64,000 nucleotides of DNA, from assembly GCF_030161635.1 (NCBI RefSeq), contig NZ_BSUO01000001.1:4259199-4323198 (forward strand). The letters run 5' to 3'. The notes beneath the pieces were generated by a model. It made no database searches. It saw nothing but the letters and a program-made list of their open reading frames with translations, and was not told where the DNA came from. Position numbers and translations under genes: made by a program. This stretch comes from Mobilicoccus caccae (GTDB lineage: Bacteria > Actinomycetota > Actinomycetes > Actinomycetales > Dermatophilaceae). Each line of letters opens with the position of its first letter. The stretch's first letter is position 1. This document shows positions 26,834 to 35,925 of this stretch, one piece after another.

Positions 26834-29565
26834 CCGACGCGGTCGCGATCCGTGAACGTCTCGTCCGCCTTCCCGGCATCGACCCGTCGTGGTCGCGCAC
26901 GGTCGAGGCCCCCGATGCCGACGGCATCCGGCGCACGTGGCACCTGCTCGACACGCACGCGACCGCCGAGGTGAGTTCGGTCCGGGGCACGGTGCTGGCC
27001 GTCCACGGCAACCCGACGTGGTCCTACCTGTGGCGCCGGTTGCTCGCGAGTCCGCCGGCGGGGTGGCGGGTCGTGGCCGTCGACCAGCTCGGCATGGGGT
27101 TCTCCGAGGACCCCGGGGGCACCATCGCCGCGCCGCGGTCGCTGGCCTCGCGCATCGAGGACCTGGGCCGGCTGACCGACGTGCTCGACCTCGGGCCGCG
27201 TGTCGTCGTGGCCGGTCACGACTGGGGCGGCATGGTCGCGAGCGGATGGGCGTTGGCGCACCGCGACGTCCTGGCGGGGATCGTGCTGGCCAACACCACC
27301 GTGCGCCACGACTTCGACTCCGGACTGCCGCCGGCGCTGTCGTTCAGCCGCCTCGCGCCGCTGCTGCGCCGGGTCACCGTCGACACCCCCGCGTTCGTCC
27401 GCGCCGCCACCGCGGTGAGCACCCCGCGCCCTCCGCGAGAGGTCCGCGACGCCTATGCGCTGCCGTACGGCTCGCGCCAGGACCGCCGGTTCGTCGGCCA
27501 GTTCGTCGCCGACATCCCCACCGCCTCCTCCCACGCCACCCGCGCCACGATGGACGCGCTCGCCGAGGGCCTGTCCGCGCTCGGCGCCGAGTCCGACACC
27601 CCGGCGTTGCTGCTGCGCGGCCCGGCCGACCCCGTGTTCTCCGAGGCTCACCTGCGTGACCTGCGACGACGCCTGCCGCACGCCGACGTGCACAGGTACG
27701 AGGGCGCCTCGCACCTCGTCCTGGAGGACGCGCCCCGCACGGCGACCGACATCGCCGACTGGATCGTCGCCCGCGTCGATCGTGACGTCCGTGACGGTCG
27801 CGAGGAGGACCCCGCTGCGGCGGAGGATCGCCCCGCGCCCGGTGCCTGGGCCGTCGGTACCTCGGCCCGCCCGTGGGCCGGTCTCACCGAGATGGCCCGC
27901 ACGAACCCCGAGGCCCTGTGCGTGGCCGAGGTGCGTGAGGGACGACGTGCGCGGTCGGTGAGTTTCGGTGAGCTGGAGGCGGACGTCGAGCACGTGGCCC
28001 TCGGTCTGCGTGAGGCGGGGGTGCGGCCCGGTGACCGTGTCGGACTGCTCGTCGAGCCGGGTGTCGAACTCACCGTCGCGGCGTACGCCTGCTGGCGGGT
28101 GGGTGCCGTCATCGTCGTGGCCGACGCGGGTCTGGGCCTGTCCGGCATGGGTCGGGCCCTGCGCGGTGCCGGCATCGACCACGTCATCGCCATTCCCAAG
28201 GCGCTCGCCGCGCTGCCCGTGCTGCGGGTGCCGGGCACCCGGATCCTCGTGGGGGACATGCCGGCCGCCGTGCGCCGGGTGCTGTCGGTCGCTGCGTCCT
28301 TCGACGAGCTGCGCGCCACCGGGCGCCGGCTCGCCGCCGCCGGGCAGGTGCTGGAGGACGTCTTCACGGGAGACGCCGACGCCGCCGTCCTGTTCACCTC
28401 CGGGGCCACCGGTCCGAGCAAGGGCGTCGTCTACACCGTCGACCAACTCCGCGCGCAGATCGGCGGATTCGGGCACATCTACCGCCTGAGGCCGGGTGGG
28501 CGACTCGTCGCCGCGTTCGCGCCGTTCGCCTTGTACGGACCGGCGCTCGGCGTGGCCGGGGTCACCCCGGACATGTTGGTCACCGCACCGGCGACGCTCA
28601 CGGCCGCCGCGCTCGCCGACGCCGTCGTCGCCGCCGAGGCCACCACCGTGTTCGCCTCTCCGGCCGCGCTGCGCAACGTGCTGCGCACCGGGGGTGACGT
28701 CTCCGAGGTCCAGCGCGAGGCCCTGGGGCGGGTCGAGATCCTCATGTCGGCCGGGGCGCCGGTGCCGGCGGGGTTGTTGCGCGAGCTCGGGGCGCTCATG
28801 CCGCGGGCCGAGATGCACACGCCCTACGGCATGACCGAGTGTCTGCCGGTCGCCGACATCACGCTGCACGAGATCGAATCCGTCCTGGCGGCAGCGGGCG
28901 CCGACGGCGACGGTGCCGTCGAGGGAGTGTGCGTGGGCCGCCCCCTGGACGGGGTGTCGGTCGCCGTCGCGCCGCTGCCCGATGAGCACGACGGCGAGGA
29001 CGGCCCGTTGACCGGCGAGCCCGACGTCACCGGCGAGATCTGTGTTCGTGCGGCGCACATGAAGGACCGCTACGACCAGCTCTGGGCCACCGAACACGCC
29101 GCCGCGGACCACCCGCGGGGTTGGCACCGCACGGGCGACGTCGGGCATCTCGACGCCGACGGACGGCTGTGGGTCGAGGGCCGGCGCGTCCACGTCGTCC
29201 ACACCCCGACCGGACCCGTCACGCCCGTCGGTATCGAACAGCGCGTCGAGGCCCTCCCGCAGGTGGCCTCCGCCGCCGTCGTCGGCGTCGGGCCCGCCGG
29301 GGTGCAGCAGGTCGTCGTGGTCGTCGTCCCGGAGTCGTCGGACTCGGAGTCCTCGACCTCGACGGACGTGTCGGGTCCGTCGCGGGCCGTACTGGCCGAC
29401 GACGCCTTGGCGACGGCCGTACGTGAGTGCAGTGGGCATCCGGTCGCCGCGGTTCTCGTGCGTTCGTCCATGCCGGTCGACATCCGGCATCAGAGCAAGA
29501 TCGACCGCACCGAGCTCGCCGGGTGGGCGCAGGACGTGCTCGCCGGACGGGGAGGGGCGCGATGA
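26830..29565 (+). CDS. oleBC: OleBC fusion: beta-lactone decarboxylase / beta-lactone synthetase
   Basis: 911 aa. Residues 1-310 are OleB, a haloalkane-dehalogenase-like hydrolase with HGNPTWSYLW and nucleophile Asp131 in GHDWGG. Residues 350-905 are OleC, an AMP-forming ligase with FTSGATGPSKG, TPYGMTEC and WHRTGDVGHLD. OleC closes the beta-hydroxy acid to a beta-lactone, and OleB removes CO2 to yield the cis-olefin. The fusion is typical of actinobacteria. The GTG start overlaps the oleA stop by 4 nt (GTGA). A charged linker of about 40 residues joins the domains. Confidence 0.95.
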   Translation: MTDAVAIRERLVRLPGIDPSWSRTVEAPDADGIRRTWHLLDTHATAEVSSVRGTVLAVHGNPTWSYLWRRLLASPPAGWRVVAVDQLGMGFSEDPGGTIAAPRSLASRIEDLGRLTDVLDLGPRVVVAGHDWGGMVASGWALAHRDVLAGIVLANTTVRHDFDSGLPPALSFSRLAPLLRRVTVDTPAFVRAATAVSTPRPPREVRDAYALPYGSRQDRRFVGQFVADIPTASSHATRATMDALAEGLSALGAESDTPALLLRGPADPVFSEAHLRDLRRRLPHADVHRYEGASHLVLEDAPRTATDIADWIVARVDRDVRDGREEDPAAAEDRPAPGAWAVGTSARPWAGLTEMARTNPEALCVAEVREGRRARSVSFGELEADVEHVALGLREAGVRPGDRVGLLVEPGVELTVAAYACWRVGAVIVVADAGLGLSGMGRALRGAGIDHVIAIPKALAALPVLRVPGTRILVGDMPAAVRRVLSVAASFDELRATGRRLAAAGQVLEDVFTGDADAAVLFTSGATGPSKGVVYTVDQLRAQIGGFGHIYRLRPGGRLVAAFAPFALYGPALGVAGVTPDMLVTAPATLTAAALADAVVAAEATTVFASPAALRNVLRTGGDVSEVQREALGRVEILMSAGAPVPAGLLRELGALMPRAEMHTPYGMTECLPVADITLHEIESVLAAAGADGDGAVEGVCVGRPLDGVSVAVAPLPDEHDGEDGPLTGEPDVTGEICVRAAHMKDRYDQLWATEHAAADHPRGWHRTGDVGHLDADGRLWVEGRRVHVVHTPTGPVTPVGIEQRVEALPQVASAAVVGVGPAGVQQVVVVVVPESSDSESSTSTDVSGPSRAVLADDALATAVRECSGHPVAAVLVRSSMPVDIRHQSKIDRTELAGWAQDVLAGRGGAR

Positions 29566-30587
29566 AGGTCCTGGTCACGGGCGCGTCGGGGATGCTCGGC
29601 GGGGGTGTCGCCCGGGCTCTGGCCGCGCGCGGTGACGACGTGAGCGTGCTGCAGCGCCGGCCGAGTGGGCTCGCCGACGAGGGACTGCGCGAGATCCTCG
29701 GGGACGTCTGCGATCCGGCTGCCGTCTCGCGCGCCGTCCGCGGTCAGGACGCGGTCGTGCATCTCGCGGCCAAGGTCAACGTGACCGGCGCCTGGAAGGA
29801 CTACGTCCGCGTCAACGTCGGAGGCACTCGCGCCGTCGTCGACGCCTGCATCGAGCACGGCGTGCCGCGTCTGGTGCACACCTCGAGTCCGTCGGTGGCG
29901 CATGCCGGCACCTCGATCGTCGGCGAGGGTGCCGGGCCGGCCGATCCCGAGCGGGCCCGGGGCTCCTACGCGCGGAGCAAGGCCATCGCCGAGCGCATCG
30001 CCCTGACCGCGGACGCACGGGCCCGGCGCGACGGCCGTGGCCCGGCGGTGGTCGCGATCCGTCCGCATCTGGTGTGGGGGCCGGGCGACACCCAACTCGT
30101 CGCGCGCATCATCCGGCGGGCCGAGTCGGGCCGCCTGCCCGTGATCGGTTCGGGCGCAGCGCTGGTCGACACCACGTACATCGACAACGCCGTCGACGCG
30201 TTGGTCGCCGCGCTGGATCGGTGCGAGCAGATCCGGGGTGAGGCGTTCGTCGTCACCAACGGTGAGCCGCGGCCGATCTCGGAGATCTTCGCCGCGTGGG
30301 CGCGCGCGGGCGGGGTCGACGTCGAACCCAAGCGGATCCCCACGCGTGTCGCGCTGCTGGCGGGGAGTGCCGTCGATGTCGTCACCGCTCTGCGTGAGCG
30401 CCTCGGTGACGCCGACGACGTCGATCCGCCGCTGACCCGGTTCCTCGTCGAGCAGCTCACGACGGCGCACTGGTTCGACCAGCGCCGCACCCGTGAGGCG
30501 CTGGGCTGGACACCGCGGGTGAGCCTGGAGGAGGGTTTCGCCCGCCTCGCGGCCTCGGGTGGTGAGGCTGGCAGACTGGTTGCATGA
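29562..30587 (+). CDS. oleD: OleD NAD(P)H-dependent 2-alkyl-3-ketoacid reductase
   Basis: 341 aa extended short-chain dehydrogenase. Glycine motif TGASGMLG (residues 6-13), DVCDP, HLAAKVN, catalytic Tyr136-x3-Lys140 in SYARSKAIAE. It reduces the OleA product to the 2-alkyl-3-hydroxy acid before lactone closure. ATG 29562 overlaps the oleBC stop by 4 nt; its site is GGAGGGG. Its own stop overlaps the next start in the same way, extending the coupled operon to four genes. Confidence 0.95.
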   Translation: MKVLVTGASGMLGGGVARALAARGDDVSVLQRRPSGLADEGLREILGDVCDPAAVSRAVRGQDAVVHLAAKVNVTGAWKDYVRVNVGGTRAVVDACIEHGVPRLVHTSSPSVAHAGTSIVGEGAGPADPERARGSYARSKAIAERIALTADARARRDGRGPAVVAIRPHLVWGPGDTQLVARIIRRAESGRLPVIGSGAALVDTTYIDNAVDALVAALDRCEQIRGEAFVVTNGEPRPISEIFAAWARAGGVDVEPKRIPTRVALLAGSAVDVVTALRERLGDADDVDPPLTRFLVEQLTTAHWFDQRRTREALGWTPRVSLEEGFARLAASGGEAGRLVA

Positions 30588-31066
30588 CTGATCACGCGGA
30601 TGCAGCCCCGCTCGCCCAGGACCTCGACGCGCCGATGGTCGCGTTGTTCGCGGCCATGTCGGCCGTGTGGACCGCGCTCCCGGACTACGTGGAGAGCCCG
30701 GCCCGGCGCCGGTTGCTGAGGGCGGCTCTCGCCGCGGGCACGGTCGTCGTCGCGGCGCGATGGATGACCGAGCACGAGAGCATCGACACGCAGCGTCGGG
30801 GCGGAACCGAGAGCCGTCTCGACGCAGAGGCGCCGGTGGAGACGTCGCAGGAGTCCGAGGAGTCCCGTCCGTGGATGACCGCCGGGATGGTGGTCGGTGG
30901 ACTGGGTCTGCTGGTCGGCGGCCTGGTGGCGGGGCAGAAGCTCGACGACGCGACCGCGGGCTGGTTCAGCCGTCGCGGCGTCCGCCACCCCTACACCGCG
31001 ACCGGACTGCTGTGGGGCGCAGCCGAACTCGCCCTCCACCCGGTGGCCAGGCGCTGGGACAGCTGA
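30584..31066 (+). CDS. Membrane protein translationally coupled to oleD
   Basis: 160 aa, no family recognised. Two hydrophobic stretches (about 45-62 and 95-117, the second GMVVGGLGLLVGGLVAGQ) suggest two membrane helices, separated by an acidic loop (ETSQESEESR). ATG 30584 overlaps the oleD stop (ATGA), and a strong terminator follows, so it is the last gene of the ole operon. A role as a membrane anchor for the Ole complex, or in handling the hydrocarbon product, is possible but unproven. Confidence 0.75.
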   Translation: MTDHADAAPLAQDLDAPMVALFAAMSAVWTALPDYVESPARRRLLRAALAAGTVVVAARWMTEHESIDTQRRGGTESRLDAEAPVETSQESEESRPWMTAGMVVGGLGLLVGGLVAGQKLDDATAGWFSRRGVRHPYTATGLLWGAAELALHPVARRWDS

Positions 31067-31115
31067 CACGCAGAGCCGTGTGAGCCCGGAGCCCGGAGCA
31101 CAGGGGATGGAGACG

Positions 31116-31154
31116 CCGACGCCCGGCGGACCGCTGAGGTCCGCCGGGCGTCGG
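31116..31154. terminator. Bidirectional terminator between ole operon and phoX
   Basis: Perfect 16-bp stem (31116-31131 with 31139-31154), 7-nt loop, between convergent genes. Confidence 0.88.
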
Positions 31155-31166
31155 TCGCGTGGTGCG

Positions 31167-33119
31167 TCAGGAGCCGATGACGCCGCCGTCCTTGCGACGG
31201 ATGACGATCGTCGACGGGCGCGGACGGCCCTTGGGGTCGTGCTCGGGCCAGGAGCTGACGGCCTGCGGGTTCTTCGCGGTCGGTTCGCCGATGGCCTTGG
31301 TGGACTCACCCGGGTGCTGGATGTTGACGAACATCGTGCGCATGTCCGGGGTCGCGATGACACCGGTGACCTCGCAGCCCTTCGGCCCAGTGAGGAAGCG
31401 GCGGATCTCGCGGGTCGTGGGGTCGGCGCACAGCATCATGTTGTTGCCCAGGTGCTCGTACTCCTTGAGGTGCTGCGTGGAGTTCGACACATCGGTCTGG
31501 ATCCAGATGCGGCCGTGCGGGTCGCCCCAGATGCCGTCGGGGGAGCCGAAGGAGTCACCGTTGATGTTCACCATCGGGTCCTTCTCCGGGTCGCCCGCGA
31601 TCACGAAGATGTCCCAGTCGAACTCGGTGCCCGTCTTGTCGCCGTGCTTCTCCATCCAGCGGATGATGTGGCCGTACGGGTTGGGCTTGCGCGGGTTGGC
31701 CGGGTGCGGGCCGGAGGAGCCGTTGGTCAGCGTGCAGAACACGTGACCGGTCTTGGTGTTCTCGGTGATCCACTCGGGACGGTCCATCTTGGTGGCGCCC
31801 ACGGCGTCGCCCGCGCGGCGGGTGCGCACGAGCACGTCGGCCTGGTCGGCCCACCCGTTGGCCTTGGTGAGCGCGCCCTGCCCGAAGACGAGCGGCAGCC
31901 AGGTGCCGGTGCCGTCCTCGTTGAACCTGGCGACGTACAGCGTCCCCTCGTCCAGCGGGCTCTTGCCGCGGGCGCGCATGGAACGCCACGGGGCGGCGCT
32001 GACGTACTTGTAGATGTACTCGCCGTTCTGGTCGTCACCGGTGTAGACGACGACGCGGCCGTTGGACTCCGCGAAGTGGCAGTTCTCGTGCTTGACGCGG
32101 CCGAGGGCCGTGCGCTTGACCGGGACCTGGTCGGGGTCGAACGGGTCGATCTCGACGCACCAGCCGAACCGGAACTGCTCGTGGGGGTCCTTGACGAGGT
32201 CGAAGCGCTCGTCGACCTCCTCCCAGCGGTAGTCGGTGCCGCCGGTGGGCAGGCCGTACCGCTTCTCCTCCGCGGTGGCCTCGTGGCCCTTGGCGGTGGT
32301 GCCGAAGTACTGGTTCCAGTTCTCCTCGCACGTGACATACGTGCCCCAGGGGGTGTGCCCCATCGAGCAGTTGTTGAGCGTGCCGCGCGGCTCCGTCTTG
32401 GCCTTGAGCTTGGGGCTGCCGGCGGCGGGGCCGGAGAACCGGACCGGGGTGTTGACGTGCACCCGGCGGTTGAACGGGGAGTCCACGTTCTTCCACGAGC
32501 CGTCGCGCTGCTGACGCACCGAGACCACCGAGACGCCGTGCGCGTGCTGGTGCTTGCGGGCCTTCTCGAGGGTCATGTCGCCCTCGAGGCCGTCGATCGT
32601 CAGCATCGCCGGGTCGGTGTACTCGTGGTTGAGGACGAGCAGACCGGCGCCGTTGTTGTCGTGCTTGCCGCCACGGCTCTTCATGCGGCCACGGGTGTCG
32701 AACGGGAAGAAGTGCATGCCGTCGTGGTTGAAGCCGACCTGCACGGCCTGGTCACGCGCGCTGTTGGTCGCGTTCTTCTTCCACGCCGGGCCGTCGGAGT
32801 GGATGGGGGTGCCCCAGGGGATGAGGACCTCCGCGACGTACCCCTCGGGCACGTGCACCGTGTCGTCCTTGCTGACCGGGACGGCCTTGAAGCCGATGAG
32901 CGGACGCTTGGGGTCGCCGCCCGCGACCGAGGCGGTGGACGTCGCCGGCACGGCCGCCGCCTGGGCGACCGGGGCGCCGGCGAAGAAGCCGACGGCGGCG
33001 ACGCCGATCGTGCCGCCCAGCATGTTGCGGCGCGAGACGTCGGCAGCGAGGACGTCGGCGAAGTGCCGGTTGCCGCTCGGGTTGGTGATCAGGTCGTCGG
33101 GGTCGAACGAGTCGCTCAT
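31167..33119 (-). CDS. phoX: PhoX-family alkaline phosphatase (Tat-exported)
   Basis: 650 aa. A twin-arginine-type motif SRRNMLGG near residue 30, followed by a hydrophobic segment and AQAAA, indicates Tat export. The long beta-rich domain (DUF839) shows the PhoX stretches NHDGMHFFPFDTRG, LNHEYTDP, NNCSMGHTPWGTYVTCEENW and GDSFGSPDGIWGDPHGRIWIQTD. PhoX enzymes hydrolyse phosphate esters with a Ca/Fe cofactor. ATG 33119 is preceded by GAGG. I looked for a Pho box upstream and found only imperfect candidates. Confidence 0.92.
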   Translation of the reverse strand: MSDSFDPDDLITNPSGNRHFADVLAADVSRRNMLGGTIGVAAVGFFAGAPVAQAAAVPATSTASVAGGDPKRPLIGFKAVPVSKDDTVHVPEGYVAEVLIPWGTPIHSDGPAWKKNATNSARDQAVQVGFNHDGMHFFPFDTRGRMKSRGGKHDNNGAGLLVLNHEYTDPAMLTIDGLEGDMTLEKARKHQHAHGVSVVSVRQQRDGSWKNVDSPFNRRVHVNTPVRFSGPAAGSPKLKAKTEPRGTLNNCSMGHTPWGTYVTCEENWNQYFGTTAKGHEATAEEKRYGLPTGGTDYRWEEVDERFDLVKDPHEQFRFGWCVEIDPFDPDQVPVKRTALGRVKHENCHFAESNGRVVVYTGDDQNGEYIYKYVSAAPWRSMRARGKSPLDEGTLYVARFNEDGTGTWLPLVFGQGALTKANGWADQADVLVRTRRAGDAVGATKMDRPEWITENTKTGHVFCTLTNGSSGPHPANPRKPNPYGHIIRWMEKHGDKTGTEFDWDIFVIAGDPEKDPMVNINGDSFGSPDGIWGDPHGRIWIQTDVSNSTQHLKEYEHLGNNMMLCADPTTREIRRFLTGPKGCEVTGVIATPDMRTMFVNIQHPGESTKAIGEPTAKNPQAVSSWPEHDPKGRPRPSTIVIRRKDGGVIGS

Positions 33120-33275
33120 ATGGACCTCACGGAGTCGAAGAAGGGGTCATCTGACGGCAGGCCGAAGACATGCACGTATGCCGTGACGCTATGGAGGGGC
33201 GATGACGCGGGAAGGCCGCTGAGGCGAACTCTGAGTTCCCGGCAGGTGTCCACGAGGTTGCCTGGGGCGTCTCGA

Positions 33276-34189
33276 TCACGCCGAGTGGTTCTCCCGGGCC
33301 GATTCCAGCCGTTGCCGGGCCTGTTCGTAGGCGTCCGCCGCCGTCTCCCGCTCCTCGCGGGCCGCCTGCGCGGCCTCGGCGCTCGCGCGGGACTCCGTCG
33401 CGGCCGCCTCCATCAGGCGCGTCAGATCGGCGAGGCGTCGGGCGGCCTTCTCGGCCAGACGTTCGCGCTCGGCCTCCACCAGGGAGGCGCGCGCCAGTTC
33501 GCGGTCGGCGTCCGCAGCCTCCTGCTCGAGCCGGGCCAGCCGCCGCCGGCTCGCGGCCGTGGTCTCGGGTTCGGTCGCCGTGTCCGCCTCCACCGCAGGA
33601 GCGCTCGCGTCCTCCGAGGCCTCGCCGGTCGTCGCGTCGGCCCGCTCGGAGGTGGGCGCGGATCGCTCCCGGCGTCGCCCCAGGGCGTGGGGCGCGGCGA
33701 TCGCGTCGGACACGTCGACCTCGCCGAACCCCGCGTACTCCAGCGTGCGCACCAACGCGCCACCGGCGAGCGCGTCGGCGGCGGCCTCGTCGGCCAGCGC
33801 CGCGACGCCCGTGCTCCGGATCGCCGTCGCCGCACTCATGCTGAGGCCGTGCCCGTGCGCATCCGCGACGAACCGGGCCGCCCGGGTGAACCCGTCCAAC
33901 GTGGTCTCCCGCTCGACGCGCAGCGCCCGCAACGCGTCGACGTCCAACTGCGACTGCGCGGCCCGCATGCGACGTCCGAGGTCCAGCAGACGATCCACCT
34001 CGACCGGACGATCCCGCACCACCAGGTTGAGCGCCCACGCCGCCACGGTCGGCTTGCGCAGTTCACCGATCTCCGACGCGCGCTCGCGATCACCCCCTCG
34101 CGCGCCTCCTTGGCGAGCCGGGTCCGCGTCGCGACGAACTCGTCCGGATCGACGCCGTACAACTCCTCGAGGACCTCGGGCGGGATCAT
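33276..34189 (-). pseudogene. Coiled-coil protein of unknown function, frameshifted
   Basis: Corrected length 304 aa. The start IPPEVLEELYGVDPDEFVATR and the stretch ELRKPTVAAWALNLVVRDRP recall an unnamed family often seen in actinobacteria; the last 90 residues are a charged coiled coil (RRRLARLEQEAADADREL onward). Reading breaks after LAKEAREG. One more base in the C5 run at 34093-34097 (plus strand) yields REGGDRERASEIGELRKP and restores the frame. ATG 34189 overlaps the stop of the EamA gene (ATGA), so the two are coupled. Function unknown. Confidence 0.7.
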
Positions 34190-35133
34190 GACCGCGCGGT
34201 GTGTGTCCGTCGACGCCACCTGCGCGGTCGCTCAGGGACGCGTGTCGTCGTGTTCGGGGGTGTGCGTTGGCTGACGAGGATGCCCGCGAACATGAGGGAG
34301 AAGCCCGTGAGCTCGCGCCAGGTCAACGGCTCGCCGAGCATGATGATGCCGCCCAGCGCCGCGAAGAGCGCCTCCATCGACAGGATGATCGCCGCCGCAG
34401 CCGGGGCCGCGTCACGCTGCCCGAACACCTGCAGGGTGTACGCGACGCCGACCGACAGGACGCCGCCGTAGAACAGCGGGACGAGGGCCGAGCCGGTGCC
34501 GGCGAAGGGGTCCGACTCGAAGAGCAGGGCCGCGACCAGGGCCAACACCGAGGTCGTGGCGAACTGGATCGCCGAGAACCGCAGCGCGTCCAGGCGCGTG
34601 AACCGGTCGACCACGAGGATGTGCGCGGCCCAGAACAACGACCCGATGAGCACGAGCCCGTCGCCGGGGTCGGGCGTCAGGGAGCCGTGGACCGACAGGA
34701 CGTACAGGCCGCCGAGGGCCAGCAGCGCCCCGACCCAGGTGGACGCGCCGGTGCGGTGGCGCAGGAAGACGCCGAAGATCGGCACGAGCACGATGTACAG
34801 GCCGGTGATGAATCCGGCCTTGCCGGCCGTGGTCCAGTTCAACCCCCACTGCTGCAGCCAGGACGCGGTGAACAGGATCATCCCGGCCGCCATCCCCGGC
34901 AGCAGCGCCGCGCGGGTCCGTTCGCGGCGCGCCCCGAGCCCACCTCGAGCCGTCCGCAGATGGTCGAAGAACACGATGACGGGCAGGAGCGAGAGGGCGC
35001 CGAGGCCGAACCGGATGCCGTTGAACGCGAACGGCCCCATGTGCTCGGCCCCCACGCGCTGGGCGACGAACGCCAGACCCCAGATCGCGGCCGTGAGGAA
35101 CAGCAGCAGGTTGCCGCGCAGGCGAGGGGTCAT
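34186..35133 (-). CDS. EamA-type DMT transporter
   Basis: 315 aa, ten helices in two EamA repeats: LTAAIWGLAFVAQR in the first and SLFWAAHILVVDRF plus MEALFAALGGIIMLGEPLTW in the second. The last is the conserved end of RhaT/YdcZ-like exporters. ATG 35133 follows ACAGGA; a TACGAT -10 lies upstream (35175-35170). It should export a small metabolite. Its stop overlaps the start of the coiled-coil protein. Confidence 0.88.
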   Translation of the reverse strand: MTPRLRGNLLLFLTAAIWGLAFVAQRVGAEHMGPFAFNGIRFGLGALSLLPVIVFFDHLRTARGGLGARRERTRAALLPGMAAGMILFTASWLQQWGLNWTTAGKAGFITGLYIVLVPIFGVFLRHRTGASTWVGALLALGGLYVLSVHGSLTPDPGDGLVLIGSLFWAAHILVVDRFTRLDALRFSAIQFATTSVLALVAALLFESDPFAGTGSALVPLFYGGVLSVGVAYTLQVFGQRDAAPAAAAIILSMEALFAALGGIIMLGEPLTWRELTGFSLMFAGILVSQRTPPNTTTRVPERPRRWRRRTHTARS

Positions 35134-35194
35134 CGACGGATCCTGTCGGGCGAGAACGGGTGTGGATCGATCGTAGAACCCCGGATGCCTCAGA

Positions 35195-35752
35195 TCAGAC
35201 GCGGGATCGCGCCTTCGTGCTCCGCGCCGGGTCCGGCGCACCCCGCGACCGGCTGAAGGTCCACAGGCGGTTGAGCAGGAACGACAGGGGCGTCACCGCG
35301 ATCACCGTGATCAGCTGCGCCCAGTAGGCGCGGGTGCGGAAGCCGGTCGTGCCGTCGAGGACGTCGGTGGGCAGCTCCAGCGGCGAGTACGGGTGCATCA
35401 GCAACGTCATGAGCAGCAGTTGCACGACGAGGACGGCGAGTCCGATCGTGAAGAACCGGAGGAACCGCGTGCGCTCGGTACGCGCCCCGGCGCGGAACGT
35501 CCAGATGCGGTTGAGCTCGAAGTTGCACAGGTTGGCGACGAGGAACGCCAGCGAGGCGAAGACGTGGAACCACCGGATGTTGAAGTCCGTCGGCAGCAGC
35601 GGCAGGAACACGGACTCGGGGTCGAAGGGCGTCAGCCGGTTGAGCAGGATGACGACCCCGAGATTGACGAGGACGCCCGAGCCACCGACCAGCGCGAACC
35701 GCATCATCTCCCCGACGTGCGTGCGGGTGATGGAGAACCGGCGCGACGGCAT
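35195..35752 (-). CDS. GtrA-like membrane protein
   Basis: 185 aa, four helices. FALVGGSGVLVNLGVV and CNFELNRIWTF, repeated in similar form near the end (LNRLWTF), are the GtrA signature. GtrA-like proteins are thought to flip or hold polyprenyl-linked sugars during cell-envelope glycosylation. ATG 35752 follows AGGAGGA. No glycosyltransferase partner is next to it; the GT4 gene is 20 kb away. Confidence 0.9.
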   Translation of the reverse strand: MPSRRFSITRTHVGEMMRFALVGGSGVLVNLGVVILLNRLTPFDPESVFLPLLPTDFNIRWFHVFASLAFLVANLCNFELNRIWTFRAGARTERTRFLRFFTIGLAVLVVQLLLMTLLMHPYSPLELPTDVLDGTTGFRTRAYWAQLITVIAVTPLSFLLNRLWTFSRSRGAPDPARSTKARSRV

Positions 35753-35865
35753 GGGTCCTCCTGAGGCAGGTCGGGTGGGTGTCTCGGGCGCGCCTCGTGG
35801 GCGCGGGCGAAAGGGCAGCCTACCGCTGTTGCATGGATGCGGTTCCGTACCCCGGGTCGTAGGCG

Positions 35866-35884
35866 TAAGGTGTGCCTCGCCTAA
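35866..35884 (+). promoter_or_regulatory. Iron box (IdeR/DtxR-type) upstream of efeUOB
   Basis: TAAGGTGTGCCTCGCCTAA matches the 19-bp IdeR/DtxR consensus at about 13 positions, including both outer half-sites AGGT and CCTAA. It lies 42 nt before the GTG of efeU. Iron-bound repressor here would shut off uptake in iron-replete cells. Confidence 0.6.
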
Positions 35885-35925
35885 TTCCACCGGTGCGTCG
35901 GCGCCTTCACAGAGAGCACGGGTGC

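Noticed and set aside
26698..29490. 930-codon open frame on the minus strand
   Set aside because: It lies wholly antisense to oleA/oleBC, has an Arg/Gly/Asp-rich composition and no family motif; a high-GC shadow frame.
33120..33275. Pho box upstream of phoX
   Set aside because: Only one imperfect GTTCGCC-like repeat was found; not enough for a direct-repeat PhoP site.
30897..34274. 1125-codon plus-strand frame across phoX
   Set aside because: Antisense to phoX and the coiled-coil gene; both have clear motifs on the minus strand.
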